Shown: positions 1 to 13,810 of the stretch, piece by piece
Layout of the letters: the number at the start of each line of letters is the position of its first letter
How positions within the stretch are numbered: position 1 is the first letter of the stretch
Origin: Combretum micranthum
Lineage: Eukaryota > Streptophyta > Magnoliopsida > Myrtales > Combretaceae
Reading direction: 5' to 3'
Length of the DNA stretch: 64,000 nucleotides
Assembly (NCBI GenBank): GCA_024138025.1
Contig: JAMXBD010001208.1
Span: 186,001-250,000 of the forward strand
Notes under the pieces: generated by a model
Told to the model about the DNA's origin: nothing
The model's database searches: none
Seen by the model: the letters and a program-made list of their open reading frames with translations, nothing else
Made by a program: the position numbers and the translations under genes

Positions 1-7
1 CTTTTAG

Positions 8-1217
8 GATTGAATCTTGGAAGAAAATAAAATTATGGGAGTGTGACATAATAAATTCTAGTAAAATTCCACGCTGGCTTTGTGTACTAATCTTAGGTCG
101 ATTTTACAAACAATGTAAGGTTCATGATAAGTTCCCATTCAAGTACTTCTGCATAGATTGCATGCAAGATGCTATGTGTACAATGTGCAATGGTCAACAC
201 AAAAAACTCCATGATGATCATAGGGTATTAGAGGTATGTATTGTTTACATTTGATATATATATATATATATTATAATGAATAGGCTTATATGTATGTGAC
301 GACTAATGTATCAAGTAATGTATATTGTTAAACATTTGGTGCATATGTTATTGCATTTATTTCATATAAGTTTACATTTTAATTGTATATATTTGAGGAA
401 TTCCATACACAGGTATTATTATGATTATTCGAGTTCCTTGTTTTCAAAATGTATATATAAGCATTTTGATTATGCAAATTCTTATAATACAATGAAGGGA
501 TTTGGAATAAAGAACCCTAATATGAATTATATAGTTGTAGAATATTGGTGTCTTTTATATGTAAAATATCTAGTACTATAATGAGTATAACTAGTAAAAC
601 AATATATATGTTATAGGCATGTAGAGCTTCCCATGAAGCCACGATAAGAATCCCTGACTTGAAGAATATATGGAGTGATGTGTCTGAGATTACTCCTTTC
701 AAAATAAACAGCCATCAAATTGTGTTTATAAACACAAAAGGAGGGAAAAGGCAATCGGCCAATGCTAATGGTTGTGGACGTTGCACTCTATGCCAATATA
801 CATTGAAGGCACCTAGTACTTTTTGTTCAATCGAATGTTCTGTAAGTATTGTTCCATATCTTTTATCATTGTTTTTCATACGAGGAGGATTATATAGTTT
901 TTGAATAATATATATCTTTAAATTCATTCTTGAAATATATGCAGGTCAAATATTACAAGAGTGTGCCACAACTAGATAATCAGGAAAATGCCATTCAACT
1001 TGAAAAGAAGGAACAATCATCCCAGTTGTTATTAACAACCAAACCGGATAAAGAAGGCCAAGAATCCAAAAATTCGGTTGATGTGAATAATTGTGGATCG
1101 GAACCCAACAAATCACATCAAAAAAGGAATAGGAAAGGGATACCCATCAGAGCACCAACAGGAGATTTTAGAGATGATTTGCGATTTCATCCTTTCAAAT
1201 TCAAAGTGCTTGGTTGA
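8..1217 (+). CDS. PLATZ-family zinc-binding transcription factor, 5' end outside window
   Basis: Three exons are visible: about 8-233 (preceded by an acceptor-like TTTTAG), 617-841 and 945-1217 (stop TGA). All junctions are GT-AG and keep frame. The first exon encodes KIPRWL, then CKVH, CIDC, CTMC and HKKLHDDH, the zinc-ligand pattern of the PLATZ domain. The second carries the PLATZ core (SEITPFKINSHQIVFIN), CTLCQYTL and FCSIEC. The last is a short basic tail (KRNRKGIPIRAP). PLATZ proteins are plant-specific, bind zinc and A/T-rich DNA, and generally repress transcription in the nucleus. The spacing between CKVH and CIDC is eight residues, shorter than I recall for typical members, and the middle segment ACRASHEATIRIPDL differs from the usual RRYVYHDVVRL type, so it belongs to a divergent subgroup. 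The start codon lies upstream, beyond the window. No internal frameshift was seen. The family call is firm; the exact orthologue is not. Confidence 0.88.
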
Positions 1218-3535
1218 GCTTTTTTTTTTTTTTTTTATAGGAAAATGTTTTGTCTTCTTTGGCATCTTAGTTTTGGGAGTGGCTTTCATGACAATTTTTT
1301 TTCCCTCTTACTAAAAGCAATAGGTTTGTAATTATTAAATTGACTTTATAATCTAGAGGAGTCGTCTCCAACTCTTGGAAGAAAAATAAATGATTAATTT
1401 ATAATTTATAAAGATGTTTCATTTTAACTTTGACATCAATTTTTTAAAGATCACGAGTTTATTTTCCCTAGTTGGTCAGTTAAACATCCTAAGTTATTTC
1501 CTATATAATATCTGTCATAATTTCATTTTGCAACATACTATAAATTAACTTTGCCATGATATTCTATGACACCAATTAGGACCTTTTATATTTGTGTTTC
1601 ATATTTGGGTTTTAAGGTATAAGTGGATTAGGAAAAAAGAGAAGAGATAAATGGCTTCTTTAATTTTTTGTCACTTCCAAAGAAAGGGAAGGATGCATGG
1701 AATTAGACTCAAGCTAATAGGCTCATTTTTTTTTTTTTTTTTAATTTTACCTTCAAAGGGTACATGATTCCTTCCAAATTTTCAAGAATATTAAATAGTA
1801 ACACGTATAATATATATATATATATATTTTTTTTTTTTTCTTTATTTAACATTTGAAATTTTAGAAGAAAGATACATATAAACCTTTTCAAGATTTGGAA
1901 AAAGGAGAGAACTTTTCAAGATGATAATAAAATTTTGAAGTTTTTTGAAATAGAAAACAATCGATTAAACAAGAGAAAGAACGTTCTAAAATGGCAACAA
2001 AGAATGATATCTCGTGGGCCTCCTACTTCATGTAACAGAAAAGAGCATCAGCCTTCAATGAGAAATTGCATACTCGTTATTAATTTTGATATGATCGGTA
2101 CTATAATTATTCAATAGTTCATATCATATTTAATTAATCGAACCAATAAAATAGTTAATATTTCAATTATAATATTTATTTTAAAGGCTAAAAGGTTGAT
2201 CAACAATCCAACCATAAAAACTCTGCATTTAATATCTGTAAAGTATAATAAAATTATAGAACGTCTATCAAACATGAGGGAAGTTCCTTTTTCTTTTTCT
2301 CCTCTTCCTTTAGTAAGTCCACCGAATTTGTCCATCATCATAACCAAAGAAAAGACCCACGAGTGGCTGTTAACAGAATTGAAGTTACCGAATTCTGGAG
2401 TCAGTATCAATTTATACCTCATTGCTTTACATATAGTTTATTTGACTACATATATATATATATATATATTAATAAATCTTAAACCATCTAAACTAATTTT
2501 ACATGAGATTCCTATACTTTCTATGTCTAGGCCCTAGGGATAATCACACCAATATCTCAAATTGAGAAGAGGTTATATCTTGAATTTAAAAGAGAATTCC
2601 AGTCAAATCTAGAACCCCTTATCATATCAATTTTGTTTATCTACCCTTCAATAAGAAAACTTTTTTTTTTTAATTATATAATGTGATGTAAAAACATTGG
2701 CGCATATGTTTCTAGCCTTTTCAAAAATCTGTCACACGAAAAATTGAAACCCTATACCACCATCTAAAACACCAATAAGCTAAGAATTTTTTTTATAATA
2801 TTATATATGTACGTGTATCTTAATTCTAAAAAACATATAAAATTCTGTTTATTGTTTACTTCGATTATTATTAGCATCCAATTGCTAAAAAATAGCATTC
2901 ATTGGTATTCTAATTTTCAAATAGTCCCCATTCTTTTAATAAATCATCAATTCAGTATCTCTCCAACACCATGGCATTACCTACATCTCTCTCTAGTCTA
3001 GTCTCTTCTTTACAGCTTCACAATACAGAATAATAGCATTTTTTCGCCATTTATTTATATATATCACCGAACAAAGGAGTACGGCATTCTATCTTTAATA
3101 AGTTCGCATGTGACAAACAATTGAAAATGGAGGGGGTGAAACTTCCCTTACTAAGTGCCAAAGATCCAAAGCTTCATTTGAGGTTCTCAATTAATCAATC
3201 ATACCCTTTTACAATCGACTTTCAAGTTACAAGCAATTGTAAATGGAGGGGTGAAACTTGCAATACTTGGGTAAATAAAGCTAAAAATTTAAAGTTGTGT
3301 ACACAGATAAAAGGGTCCAACTTCCACAACATGAAAGAAAATGAATCCCTGATGCTTGGTCATTCGTAAAAATAAATCCACACCGGACAAAAATTGCCAC
3401 CATGATCCAGCCTATCGCATATCTAGACATATTTGAAAAGAACACATTCCTGAAACAAATAAATGACAATGAAAATTGCTGCCAACAGAAATCTTGAGCT
3501 TGTGGGTGCCGATGCATTACTCAGTTATAGCCTTG
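1218..3535. other. AT-rich intergenic region between PLATZ and CCT2
   Basis: No gene is recognised here. It holds poly-T runs (about 1220-1237 and 1725-1742), short TA microsatellites (about 1811-1828 and 2450-2470) and short open frames with no family resemblance. The last few hundred bases probably include the 3' untranslated regions of the two converging genes. Confidence 0.7.
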
Positions 3536-6500
3536 TTACATTCTATCTTCTCTTTGGCGTGGAGCACAAGTGATGATCTCATCAACCCTTAGAATCATCT
3601 CGGCAGCCTCGGTTGCAGAGAGCAGAATAGCCTGCTTAACTTTAAAGGACTCTGATATCCCTAGTTCGGCCATGTTTCCCACCTGCCATGAGTTGATAGA
3701 AAATACAAGTGAAAAATTCTGCTAAACAGATGTTTATTGCGTCACCGACAATACAGTAACAAAAAGAAAGTCCAAGAATTAAGAGCCTAAACTTTAACCT
3801 TCCCAATAAATTAAGGTTGCAACATTACAATGGCTCATTTATCACTTGCTTTGTTCGAACATGCTTTAAAATGAATATCTATCAAGTGGAAAATCACCAT
3901 TGGCAGACTACATAAGAACTATATAATGAGAATGAGAATGCGATTCAAACATAGAAACTTACAGATCCAGAAATGACATCAATTCCTGCAGTGCACCCTT
4001 CCTTGTGGTGCTCTGCACGAAGCTGAGCAACCAGTTCTGCACTGTCAAGACCTGCATTGTCGGCAATGGTCATTGGAATGGCAATAAGTGCCCTCGAGAA
4101 TGCTTCAATAGCATGGGACTTCTTTCCAGGAGTTTTACGAGCAAGCTCATCCACATCCTTTGCCATAACCATCTCTGGCCATCCACCCCCAAGTAAAACC
4201 CTAGTATCGTTGACCGTCTGAGAGAGTACACACAATGCATCATGAAGAGACCTTTCAGCCTCATCAAGCACGTGATGACTGTAGAGAAATATCCAAAAGT
4301 CAATATAATGATAGTATAAATTGCTTAAAATCCAATTAGTATGGAAATCAATGTACGGTGCCTACTATAATATTGGGGCCACCGAATTTACTCATAAAAT
4401 GAGGAGATAACACCAACAAACATACAATATACCTTGCACCCCGTAAAACTATCGTACATGCTTGACCCATTTCCACACCAGAAAAGTGAATTAACTTGTC
4501 CTCGCCAATCATGATTTCCTCAATTAACTTGCAGTGCCCAAGCTTAACAGACTCTGGATTGTCAAAAGTTGATGCAATGTCACCACCCGTTACAAAGCAA
4601 GCCGCTCAATACCATCAAAATCAGCATGTTCAATAGCAAGTATTCCTGCATCTGCAAATAGTTCCTCGGGGAAATTATAAATCAATTGCCTGTTGACAAA
4701 GCAGTTAATCCCATGACCGATTATTTTTTGCACCTTCTCCCTCATCTTTTCCTTCTCCGCCCCCTCAATTTGAGCAACTTTGCCATAGAATCGACCCTAA
4801 CACGTGCCCCATATATCTTTACTTTATCAGTATCCATAGCAGTATTTGCCACCAAGATCTTAGCATTCTCAATGCGCTTTGGCTGTCCAAGACCTATTTT
4901 CTTGTCAAGTATAAACCTGCAGAACATGAGAACAGCTGTCTTTAATTCCACGAGACAGATCGTTAAATATCAGTAAAATAATTTTCCATTTTCACTGATG
5001 CTTCGATTCTGGATGTAAGCAGGAATCAACACTGTAGTAATCCAAGAATAGCACATTTATGAGCAGCACTGAGTTTATCAGAAGAAAACTTCGGCTGCTT
5101 AAGAGGTATTACCATTCAGGCAGTGAAATTCAAGAGAGATTCGGCATTAGAAAATGCAATCCCGTCAACAGAGAAGACAAGAACTTGTGCTAATCAATTC
5201 AAAAGGAAAATTACCCTTCATCCAGAAAAGAGTCCTTCAAAGATCCTCCAGGCTTCTTAATAATTTGGATGGCCTCGAGGTTCGTGCTGCCCTGCCAATG
5301 GCCATAGAAATATTAGAAGTTCATATAAAATATGTGAGTAGCATGGAAAGTGAATGGGTAAAAAATATGCTGATCCTCTAGGCTATCCTTCACAAAAACA
5401 CTTGTTTTCCTGTCAAATAGTTCCAAAGGAGGGACAGCTGGAGAGGAGATGGCCAAGATATCAATAAACAACAGATTATGTATAGAAATAGAAGAATCAA
5501 ACAAAAACAGCAAACCATACTCCCAAAAATCTAACAGGGAAGCAAGTTCAGCAAGAAGATAGAGACAATACAGAAATCGCCATCCAAGTACATAAATATA
5601 TAGAGCTCCTAAAGCAAGTCAGCATATATCTCTATCTAAGTGATCCCCAAAAAGATTCCACAATGAGATGATAATAACATATGAATAAATAAATGTGTTT
5701 TATATGTATCCCCTGTCAGTTGTCAACTCACAATAATAATATATGACTAGATAAACAACAAAAGTCGAAATCTTTTTGTAACTCCCCAGACCTCACAGAT
5801 GTCTTTTGACCTTCATTCCTTACTGCAACCAGCCTGGCGACAACATCATAGTAAAGTACCCAAAAGCGATAGATAAACAAAGAACCATGTTATTATTATG
5901 TAAAATAATGCATGCACAAGTCCCATGATCAATACATAGTATAATATTAAGCCATGAAACAGCATTAATTGAGGCTTAAAGTTACATTAAAAATAGGCTT
6001 CTATTATTGTTGTGATGCGCTACTAATACAATCTTGCATCTCTTATTGACAGCAATATAGTTTTACAACCCAGAGCAGAAGTTAAAATCAAGCAACAGAA
6101 AATAATTTTCTCATGCATAGAGTCTAGAATCTTTACCTTTAGTCTCATTACAGCATCAACTGCCAGCTGGGCAAAATGTTCTTTGTCCTGAGATAATATT
6201 TTGGAACTTAATGTAGTCATTGCAATCTTCATCAAGTCTGCCTTAAATTTCTCTGCAAGAATCATTGTTCACTGATGAGCCATTAGATTTAAAGACGAAA
6301 AACCCATAAAAATTGAAAGAAATGAAGTGATAAACCTTTAATTGATATAGCACTACAAGGACAAACCATGGAATATAACAAGTTGATAAGAATCTGGAGA
6401 TTAAAATATTAATCATATTGAATATAAAGTGAATACAAACCTGATTTGATGGAATTAGGGGCAAGATACATACTCTAGAGCAAATGCTCCTAAAAACAAA

Positions 6501-9389
6501 GCTTAGAGCCCTTTACACAATATCTACTAGAGAAAATAAATCAATAAAAAGTATTGAATACCCTCTCACCATTACTCAACCCTAGTTATACTACTGGATA
6601 AATCTAATATATTAACTAATACCAACTATAGAAATGCTACTGCTAAATGGATCTAATACCTAACAATGCCACCTCCATAAAATTGCCTTGCCCTAAGAGC
6701 AAGCAATTTGAACTTTACAAGTGATTGTTTCAGATGTATCATAAATCAACAACCACACAAACCTCAAACCTGCTTCATCAAAAAACAACTAATAGCTAAC
6801 AGCATGAATTTCCAACCCTTTCTTCTTATGCCCTTCAATCGAAACAGTGCTCCTGTCCATCATCTCAAAAAGCTTTCATGTGGACCACCACATGATATCC
6901 TTCCATCATTATTTCCTTCAACAAGCTTGACTATGAAGTATCTTCTTACCTCTCCCCAACAAACCTGCATAATAGCATTAACGGCTATTTTAGGTTTATC
7001 ACATTTATTTCCCTCCACTTTTCTCTCTTTTTGCCACTCCTTCTAATGACCCCACATTTCATACATCAGCTCCTCTTGCTTGTTAAACACCAGGAGCATT
7101 GAACAAATGAGTTATCATATTCTAAAACATTGAACCAGGATCAAGATCAGTTGTCTTCAAGCAATTTTTTCTACCTCAAGAGTGCTATCCTATTCTCAAC
7201 CACGAGCTCAACTTCTAAATGGCAACAATCAGCGAAAACCTAAACCCGCAACAAAATCCTTCTTTGAGATATTAAATGCCCTAATCAAATTATTTTCAAT
7301 GGTCCTCACAAACTGAGACTTTCTTTAAATCACTCCCCAAAGACCTTCTCATGCAATTGCTACAGCTCTTCCATAACAAGAACTCTACACAGTTTTCGTT
7401 CAACTTATCAGATGTGGGAGCAAACACCAACCTCTTCTATTCTATACTCATGTCAAAATGATCCATCTTGTAAACAACAGCAAGTTTCCTTTCTAGGGCA
7501 AAAACAGAGTTTAGAACTCCTTACGTACTCTCTACTAGAGAAAACAAGAAATTAACGGAATATGCTCTAATTGCTACTCGACCTTATCTATACTACTACT
7601 ATTTTTCTATCAATGTGCCTTAAGGCAACACCCTATACAGCATATCCAGTATTACCATTGAATAATATTAACTATATAAATGCTACTGTTGATTATTGAA
7701 TGTATCTAGTGCCTAACACAAGTGCTCATCTAAAATCCTTTCACCATGAATAAGGGACTGACGCATGAAGACTATGAATAGTTGATGATTATTGAAAACA
7801 TCACCTGGATCCTCTTTGTTATCCATCACCTTTTGCAACAGTGCATTACGTGCACATTCAGCTGCCATCCGTAACTACAACAGTGAGGCACATCATAGTT
7901 ATCAACTTCTTTCTCAGCTACAAACAAAAGATGCTGCTCTTTTTATAAGTTGCCATTTTCTTATTCTCCCTTTCTTAGTCGATAAAATAGCTAGATCCTT
8001 TTTTTTTTCCCCTTTTGCTGCTAACAATCAAAAGAGAAAACTTCACAAGTGATGCTGCTAGTTCCGTTTTTTTTCTTTTTCTTTTTTTTTTCCTTGGTGA
8101 TTTAGTTTCGTTTATTCAACCATACAAGCTGTTATGATACAGCAAAAGCAAAATAGAGTATCAATTAAATCTCCTTTCTCTGCCATAAATAATGCTAGAA
8201 CATAAGCAAATCAAGGCAGGTACATACCAGATATTATTGTCATAGGGTGGATCTTAGCAGCTACCAGCTTCTCAGCCTCCCTTAGGAGCTCCCCAGCCAA
8301 AAAACAACTGAGGTGGTCCCATCGCCCACTTCATCATCTTGAACTTTGGATATATCTAACCTTTGAATTAAGGATTAGCAGATAAAAAATTATATTGACC
8401 CAATAAAGCTCAAATGATTGCCTTTACAGCAAAGATTGATGGGTTCCATGATTTACTTTATAAAATAAGAGATCTCTCTATAAAGAAACACAACCAAGTA
8501 GAAGTGACAAATACAAGGATACCAACAAGGACTTTTGCAGCTGGGTTGTCTATATGAAGAGATTTCAAGATAGTAGCACCATCATTTGTAACAGTGACTT
8601 GACGTCCTCTGCCCGTTGATTGCAAAATTTTGTCCTATCCAGATCATATTCCAATACGTATATAATTCAAACCAATTGAGAAAGCAACTTGATAGCAAAA
8701 AAATGAAAGAAACAGAGTATTACCATTCCCTTAGGACCTAATGTGGTTTTCACCAAGTCAGCTATTGCCATGGCTCCAACAAAAGATGCCTAGATCCAGA
8801 AAACAAAACAAATCAACTTCTATCAATCACTCCATCTTGAAATAATAGGCACGCTACTATTTGATTCAGGTGAGAATTTCTCTAAAGGGTATCAAGTCTA
8901 TGCACCCACTAACCGCATGTTGCCACTCATGAAGAGGAAGTAAAATTTTGGTACTTGCATGAAGTATTATATATACATGCTAGCATGTGATTAACCCGGA
9001 CACAGGCCAAGACTCCATGTCCGATTGCTTCAAATTTAATCAGTTCCACTTCACTTAATTTAATAAATGGATACGAAAACCACACAGCTGTAAGATCTTA
9101 GGTTTTTAAATTATGCTATCGAACTTAACAAGAAATGTAGCAGCATACTCTCTCTCTCTCTCTCTCTCTGTGTGATTGGAAAGAAAAAACCTAATGACTT
9201 AAATCAAATGCAAAATGAAGAGAAACCCACCATTCTAGCACGCTCTCCCTTCTCTTCACTAGCATCATCTTTTAAAATTCTCTCAATCTGCAATTTCAAA
9301 CACCCAACATCACTGAGGAACAAAAAAAAAAAAAAAACTTCAAAAAATCAAGAATATTATATAACCAAACATCAGACACGTACCGCCAT
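3536..9389 (-). CDS. CCT2: T-complex protein 1 subunit beta (CCT2), cytosolic chaperonin, with frameshifts as sequenced
   Basis: Coding exons (high to low coordinate): 9384-9389, 9231-9287, 8724-8789, 8523-8634, 8228-8355, 7805-7874, 6137-6252, 5215-5291, 4433-4916, 3963-4278, 3536-3682. The subunit is part of the ring complex that folds actin, tubulin and other proteins using ATP in the cytosol. Landmarks in order: [107 protein letters not shown] and VDEIITCAP, ending REDRM. Exon lengths total 1579; adding five missing bases gives 1584, i.e. 527 residues, the length I recall for plant CCT2. Single-base losses are inferred near 8299-8307, two at 7869-7874, near 4591-4596 and near 4777-4780. 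Splice sites are otherwise normal and the protein is highly conserved, so sequencing error is likelier than decay. The start is a two-codon first exon (ATG GCG) followed by GTACGT. Confidence 0.93.
6475..7718 (-). mobile_element. Degenerate LTR-flanked element in CCT2 intron
   Basis: Lies in the large intron between CCT2 exons 7805-7874 and 6137-6252. Two diverged direct copies, about 7490-7718 and 6475-6665, both begin (minus strand) with TGTTAGG and share TTTCTCTAGTAGA and a following GTTTTT block. A purine-rich stretch (GGAGGTGG) sits just upstream of the 6665 copy, as expected for a polypurine tract before a 3' LTR. The roughly 0.8-kb interior has no recognisable protein, so this is a non-autonomous or decayed LTR element in the same orientation as the gene. 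The outer edge near 6475 is approximate and no target duplication was confirmed. Confidence 0.5.
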
Positions 9390-9633
9390 TGAAAATATGC
9401 TACTACCCAGATATTGTACTAATTTATCTGCAACACATATTTCATCAATCTAACGTCAAATCAATTCAAAAAAAGAAGTTTCTTTTTTGGGGATTCAAGT
9501 GAAGTGCAATGGAGGGAAAGATTTAGATAAAAATGGTCAGAATGAAATGGATGAAGCACACTGAACACGTAATTTTACCTGATTTTGTTGGAAGAAGTTT
9601 CAAAAAAGTGTGGAGTGAGTGCGCACCACTGGA

Positions 9634-9793
9634 TTAGGGTTTTGAGAATGTTTTGTCCCGCTAAAAAGCTCGCTATAGAAAGGAAGGGTTCAGGAAAGAC
9701 GGTGCGTTTTGGAACCCATGGGTACCTTTCCTAGATTTCCCCTTTGTAGCGTTTACAATAGAAGGACACAAGTGCCCTTAGACCCTAGGGTTT
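9634..9793 (-). promoter_or_regulatory. CCT2 upstream region with two telo-box-like motifs
   Basis: On the CCT2 strand, AAACCCTAA lies at 9634-9642 and AAACCCTA at 9786-9793, about 245 and 400 bases upstream of the start codon. Telo boxes (AAACCCTA) are known in promoters of plant genes for protein synthesis and growth, which fits a chaperonin subunit. No convincing TATA box was seen. The motif is short and could occur by chance. Confidence 0.4.
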
Positions 9794-9799
9794 TAGAAT

Positions 9800-11889
9800 A
9801 ATGTGCTTTTTTTCCCTTTTTTTGGTCATTTCAACATGATTCATTTCATAAACAACAATACATCAGTAGCGGCCATTACATAACCCATATATAGCTCTGG
9901 CAACTCGTGTTATTTTGTCTAAACAGGTTTTGAAAAACTTCAACCCATAACCAAACCCTTTTATTGACCTTATATGAAAACATAAACTAGTGATTCGACT
10001 CATTTATAGAGTATATTGTATCTTCTGTTAACTCGTTTATTAATTAATAAGACATATAAAAATACATAAATTCCACAAGAATTTAAATATATTAATTATG
10101 TTAAAAAGCTAATGTATTAAAATAGTTATTGTCCGGAGTAGATTTGGTTATATTATATTGTGAACATACACATATAGTATGCTTAATTTATATAACAAAT
10201 GAATTATAACATATACTATATGTTTATAACCTGTAGATTTGTATATGTACAACTATTTTCTGTATACATATTATATTGTAAAATCTATTATATGTATGTG
10301 ACATATATAGAGATTGTATATGTATATGATATATGTTACAAATCGAATACCATAAATATATGTATAAATGTTGTTTTGATAAAATGATCATATATATAAA
10401 TATATAAGTATGATGTGTCTAATGTATGGTATATAATTGATCTAATATGTTGATTATATGTGTGTATTTGATTTAGTTTTTAATAAGTTGTAATGTTGGA
10501 AAATGAATCAAATGGACATATAAGCTTAATATTATATATAAAAGGCATGTCATCTAGTTAAATTACTGAAATTATGATCAATATATGCATATAAGTATGT
10601 GAACATGATATATCATCTTATGGAATGTGGGTTTGATAAGTTAAACATGTTGATGAATTAATTTATGAAATATATAAGTTGCTAGAATTATTATTGTATA
10701 TACTTTTGTGAAATTTAATTAAAATATCAAATGAAATTATTTTTTTATTGAAATTTATAAAAACGCCAGCTTAACATGTTTATATACAAACCGTAAATTT
10801 TTGTGATTTTTGAAATACATTTACTATTTTTAAAAATTAAATTACAAAATAGCAAAACAGTGTTTTGGCCAGCAGTAGTGGCGTATCCATATGGCCAAAC
10901 CGGTGACTTTTTCTACTTCTTTTTCAGTGAAACTACAACGTTTTGAAAGCCTAAGAAGTCTATTTTAATTTGTGTAAAGAACCGGCCAAGAACCGTCGGG
11001 TTGATGGTCAAATTCTATCGAACCTATCGGTCGTCGCTGCCTATGCCCTGCTCCTGACAGTTTTGAATCAATTAAATTAAAACCACAATTAACTAATTAA
11101 ATTTAGGCCAAATGACCTTATAAACATATAAATATTTGTGTTAGGAAGTTTACATAAAAATTTGAGCTTAAGAACCCGTGTTAAGATAATAAACCAATTT
11201 ATTAAAGTTATGTACACTAGTTTTCCATAGGAAATAAAATAGAATTTAAGATAAATTAATTCTAATCAAATGAATATGAAATAAATGTAAATAACATGAT
11301 TTCATGTTAAATTATGAATTTTAAGATAAATAATTAATTATTTTTATTTTATTAATTTATTTAATAAAGTAAGTAAAAAATAACATCACAAGATATACAA
11401 ACATAATAAACTAGTTTAGATTCCTCAGTCCATTTATTTTAAAAATAAATTATAAATTACATAAATAGATTATATTTTAATAAATTTTTTACTTAATAAA
11501 AGCTTAATAATTGATTATAGGACATACTATAAATTTATCATTTTAAATGACCTAATTACCATTTAGTAAACTTGACTAGTTAATTATATTCAACTTGATT
11601 AATAAAATCAATATAGATTTATTAACTAATATTAGCTTAGTAAATTCTTAGAAACCAACAATTTATACTTAGCTATTGATTGATGAATACCTATATGATC
11701 ATATTAACTTGAAATTAGCTTCGATTAATATGTTAAGTTAAACCTTAAATGATAAGGAGTACGTAATTTCTAAATTATGATAGACCACAAATAATAAGAG
11801 GAGTATGTTGTTTCAAATGTAAATTTTCTAGAAAACTAAGTGGTTAATAATGTTTGATAAAAGTTGATAATTGAATCAAATACTTATAT
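9800..11889. other. AT-rich region, no gene
   Basis: Mostly A/T with many ATAT words. I see no conserved coding or RNA gene. The part after about 10.8 kb may belong to the LTR remnant that ends at 13810, but no left boundary could be fixed. Confidence 0.5.
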
Positions 11890-13810
11890 GAGTTAATCTT
11901 TGAAGCTGATATTTGTTAGGAGTCCACCTTCTTATCTATCTTTTGATTGTTTGGAGTACAAACTTTGTACCAGGTACGCAGTGACTTATGTATTGCGTGT
12001 TAGGGTAGGCATGCCAAATGAACTAATACTTAAAGACGACTTTAATAATTGCTTGTTGCTTGCCCTTTTTGAGAACTGGCCCGAGGGGCGGCAACCTTGC
12101 TAGGCAGTGCCAGCATGGTAGTTAGGTGCTTAAGCCACCATGGGCATGGTGGTACAGTAGGTAGTTGATGGGGAAAACGGTAGCAGGATAACATTTATCT
12201 GGATCGAAGATAAGTAATGTAGTGTGGTTCACGTTTATGGGACCGGTTGAGCTACACTATATTATGGACTGTGATTGGTAGAGATGCGTAACGGCTGTGA
12301 CCCCCCAGACGAGGCTATTACTTGTAGAGGTAGGAGATATAGGTATTTGGGCTACCTATATCAACCCCCTGAGCAGTTGCTGCTACTCATAACCCCCAGG
12401 TTCCCAGCGTGTTACCGGAGTATGAGTGCTCCACTGTTATTTGTCGCACTTTAATTTAAAGATATAAACTATTGGTTGTTGTATTACATATAGAGGTGGG
12501 CAAGTGGGTTAAACGGGCCAACCCGGCCCGGCCCACTTTGACCCGTGGGTTAAACGGGCCAAAAATTTTTGGCCCACTTTAAAAAAAACGGGCCAAAATT
12601 GTCTAACCCTAACCCAACCCACTTTAGCCCGTGGGTTAAACGGGCCAACCCACTTTTTGACCATTTTAACCCACTTACATATTTTGTGAGTTAAATAGGC
12701 CAAGTTGACCCATTTAACTTATTTATACTAATTAAATAAGATATATATAATAAAAAAGAGAGTTTATAAGGTTATATATATAATGATTAATTTCATTATT
12801 ATTTTAATTAATTTTTATATAAAAATAAGTTTTCTAAAATAACTTATTAGATAATATATTTTGTTAAAACAATAATAATATATTTTATAAAATTTTATGG
12901 TGTATGTGCATCAATTTGTCATTCTTGTTATAATTAACACATAAATTTAATCTTAAGTATTAAAAAATCTCAAGAATACCTTCATTAATACATATTTACC
13001 CTATAATTATTTATTTTATTTTTATAAAAGTAGGTTGGTGGTCAACCCACTTAACCCGCGGGCTAGCCCACTTTGGCCCGCGGTTAAGTGGGTTGGGTAA
13101 AATTAACCCACTTTTAAACGGGCCAAAAAAAGCTGCCCTAACCCGCTTTTAAAGTGGGTTAAACGGGCTGGCCCGCGGCTATAGCCCACTTGTCCAACTC
13201 TAATTACATATAGGATAGGCATGTGTGCCTATCTTGTGTGTGCTTGTGTTGCTGTCGTACTAGGCTTCGACTCATTCCTTCTTTTTCAGGTGATGATCTG
13301 GATGCTTGTGATTATCGGGTATGAGACGACTCTAAAGGAGCTTGTTAATGAGTTGAGTGCCTAGGAACGTTGAACTATTTATGCTATTAGCAAAAGTTAT
13401 TGATTATCTTTTCAAACTTATAATTTGATGAGGGCATATCTATGAGCCCATGGTTGTATCTTGAGATACTAGACATTGTGTACTTTGAGATACCTGATGG
13501 TATGATATTTATTTATAAACGTTTGTCTACTCACAAAAGTAGCCTATTTGAAAATCGTTTTGAGAAATTTACTTTATTATATATAATGGTCTACTCAAGA
13601 AAGTAGCATATTTAGGAATCATTTTAGAGATATGTATTTCTTTTCCGCTGCAACTCTAGTCATTTTCAAAATCTAATTTAACGATTTCAAAATCTAAAAT
13701 TTGTTTAGCAACGATCACGATAAACTGTAGATTAGGTTAGTCTTAACATATAATGCGTAAGTGTTATACGTGGCGGTTGGCACGCCTTAAACCAAATTCG
13801 GGGCGTGACA
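11890..13810 (-). mobile_element. Chromovirus-like LTR remnant (Ty3/gypsy style), minus orientation
   Basis: The right edge at 13810 reads, on the minus strand, TGTCACGCCCCGAATTTGG, the kind of start seen in plant chromovirus LTRs (TGT-AC-CCCC). The GC-richer block at about 12000-12440 stands out from the AT-rich surroundings and resembles the mid-part of such LTRs. The hAT element at 12491-13202 lies inside it. No gag or pol was found and the left end is a guess, so this is probably a solo or truncated LTR. Confidence 0.42.
12491..13202 (+). mobile_element. Non-autonomous hAT-type element, copy 1
   Basis: The 712-bp element is bounded by the perfect 8-bp duplication ATTACATA (12483-12490 and 13203-13210). 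The ends are 18-bp inverted repeats with two mismatches: TAGAGGTGGGCAAGTGGG at the left and, reverse-complemented, TAGAGTTGGACAAGTGGG at the right. Both ends are filled with GGGTTAAACGGGCC/GGCCCGTTTAACCC words around an AT-rich core with no transposase. An 8-bp target duplication and these termini fit hAT elements. A near-collinear inverted copy lies at 16601-17286. Confidence 0.88.

Noticed and set aside
2111..2537. Overlapping open frames of 103 and 113 codons on opposite strands
   Set aside because: AT-rich sequence with TA microsatellite translation and no conserved motif.
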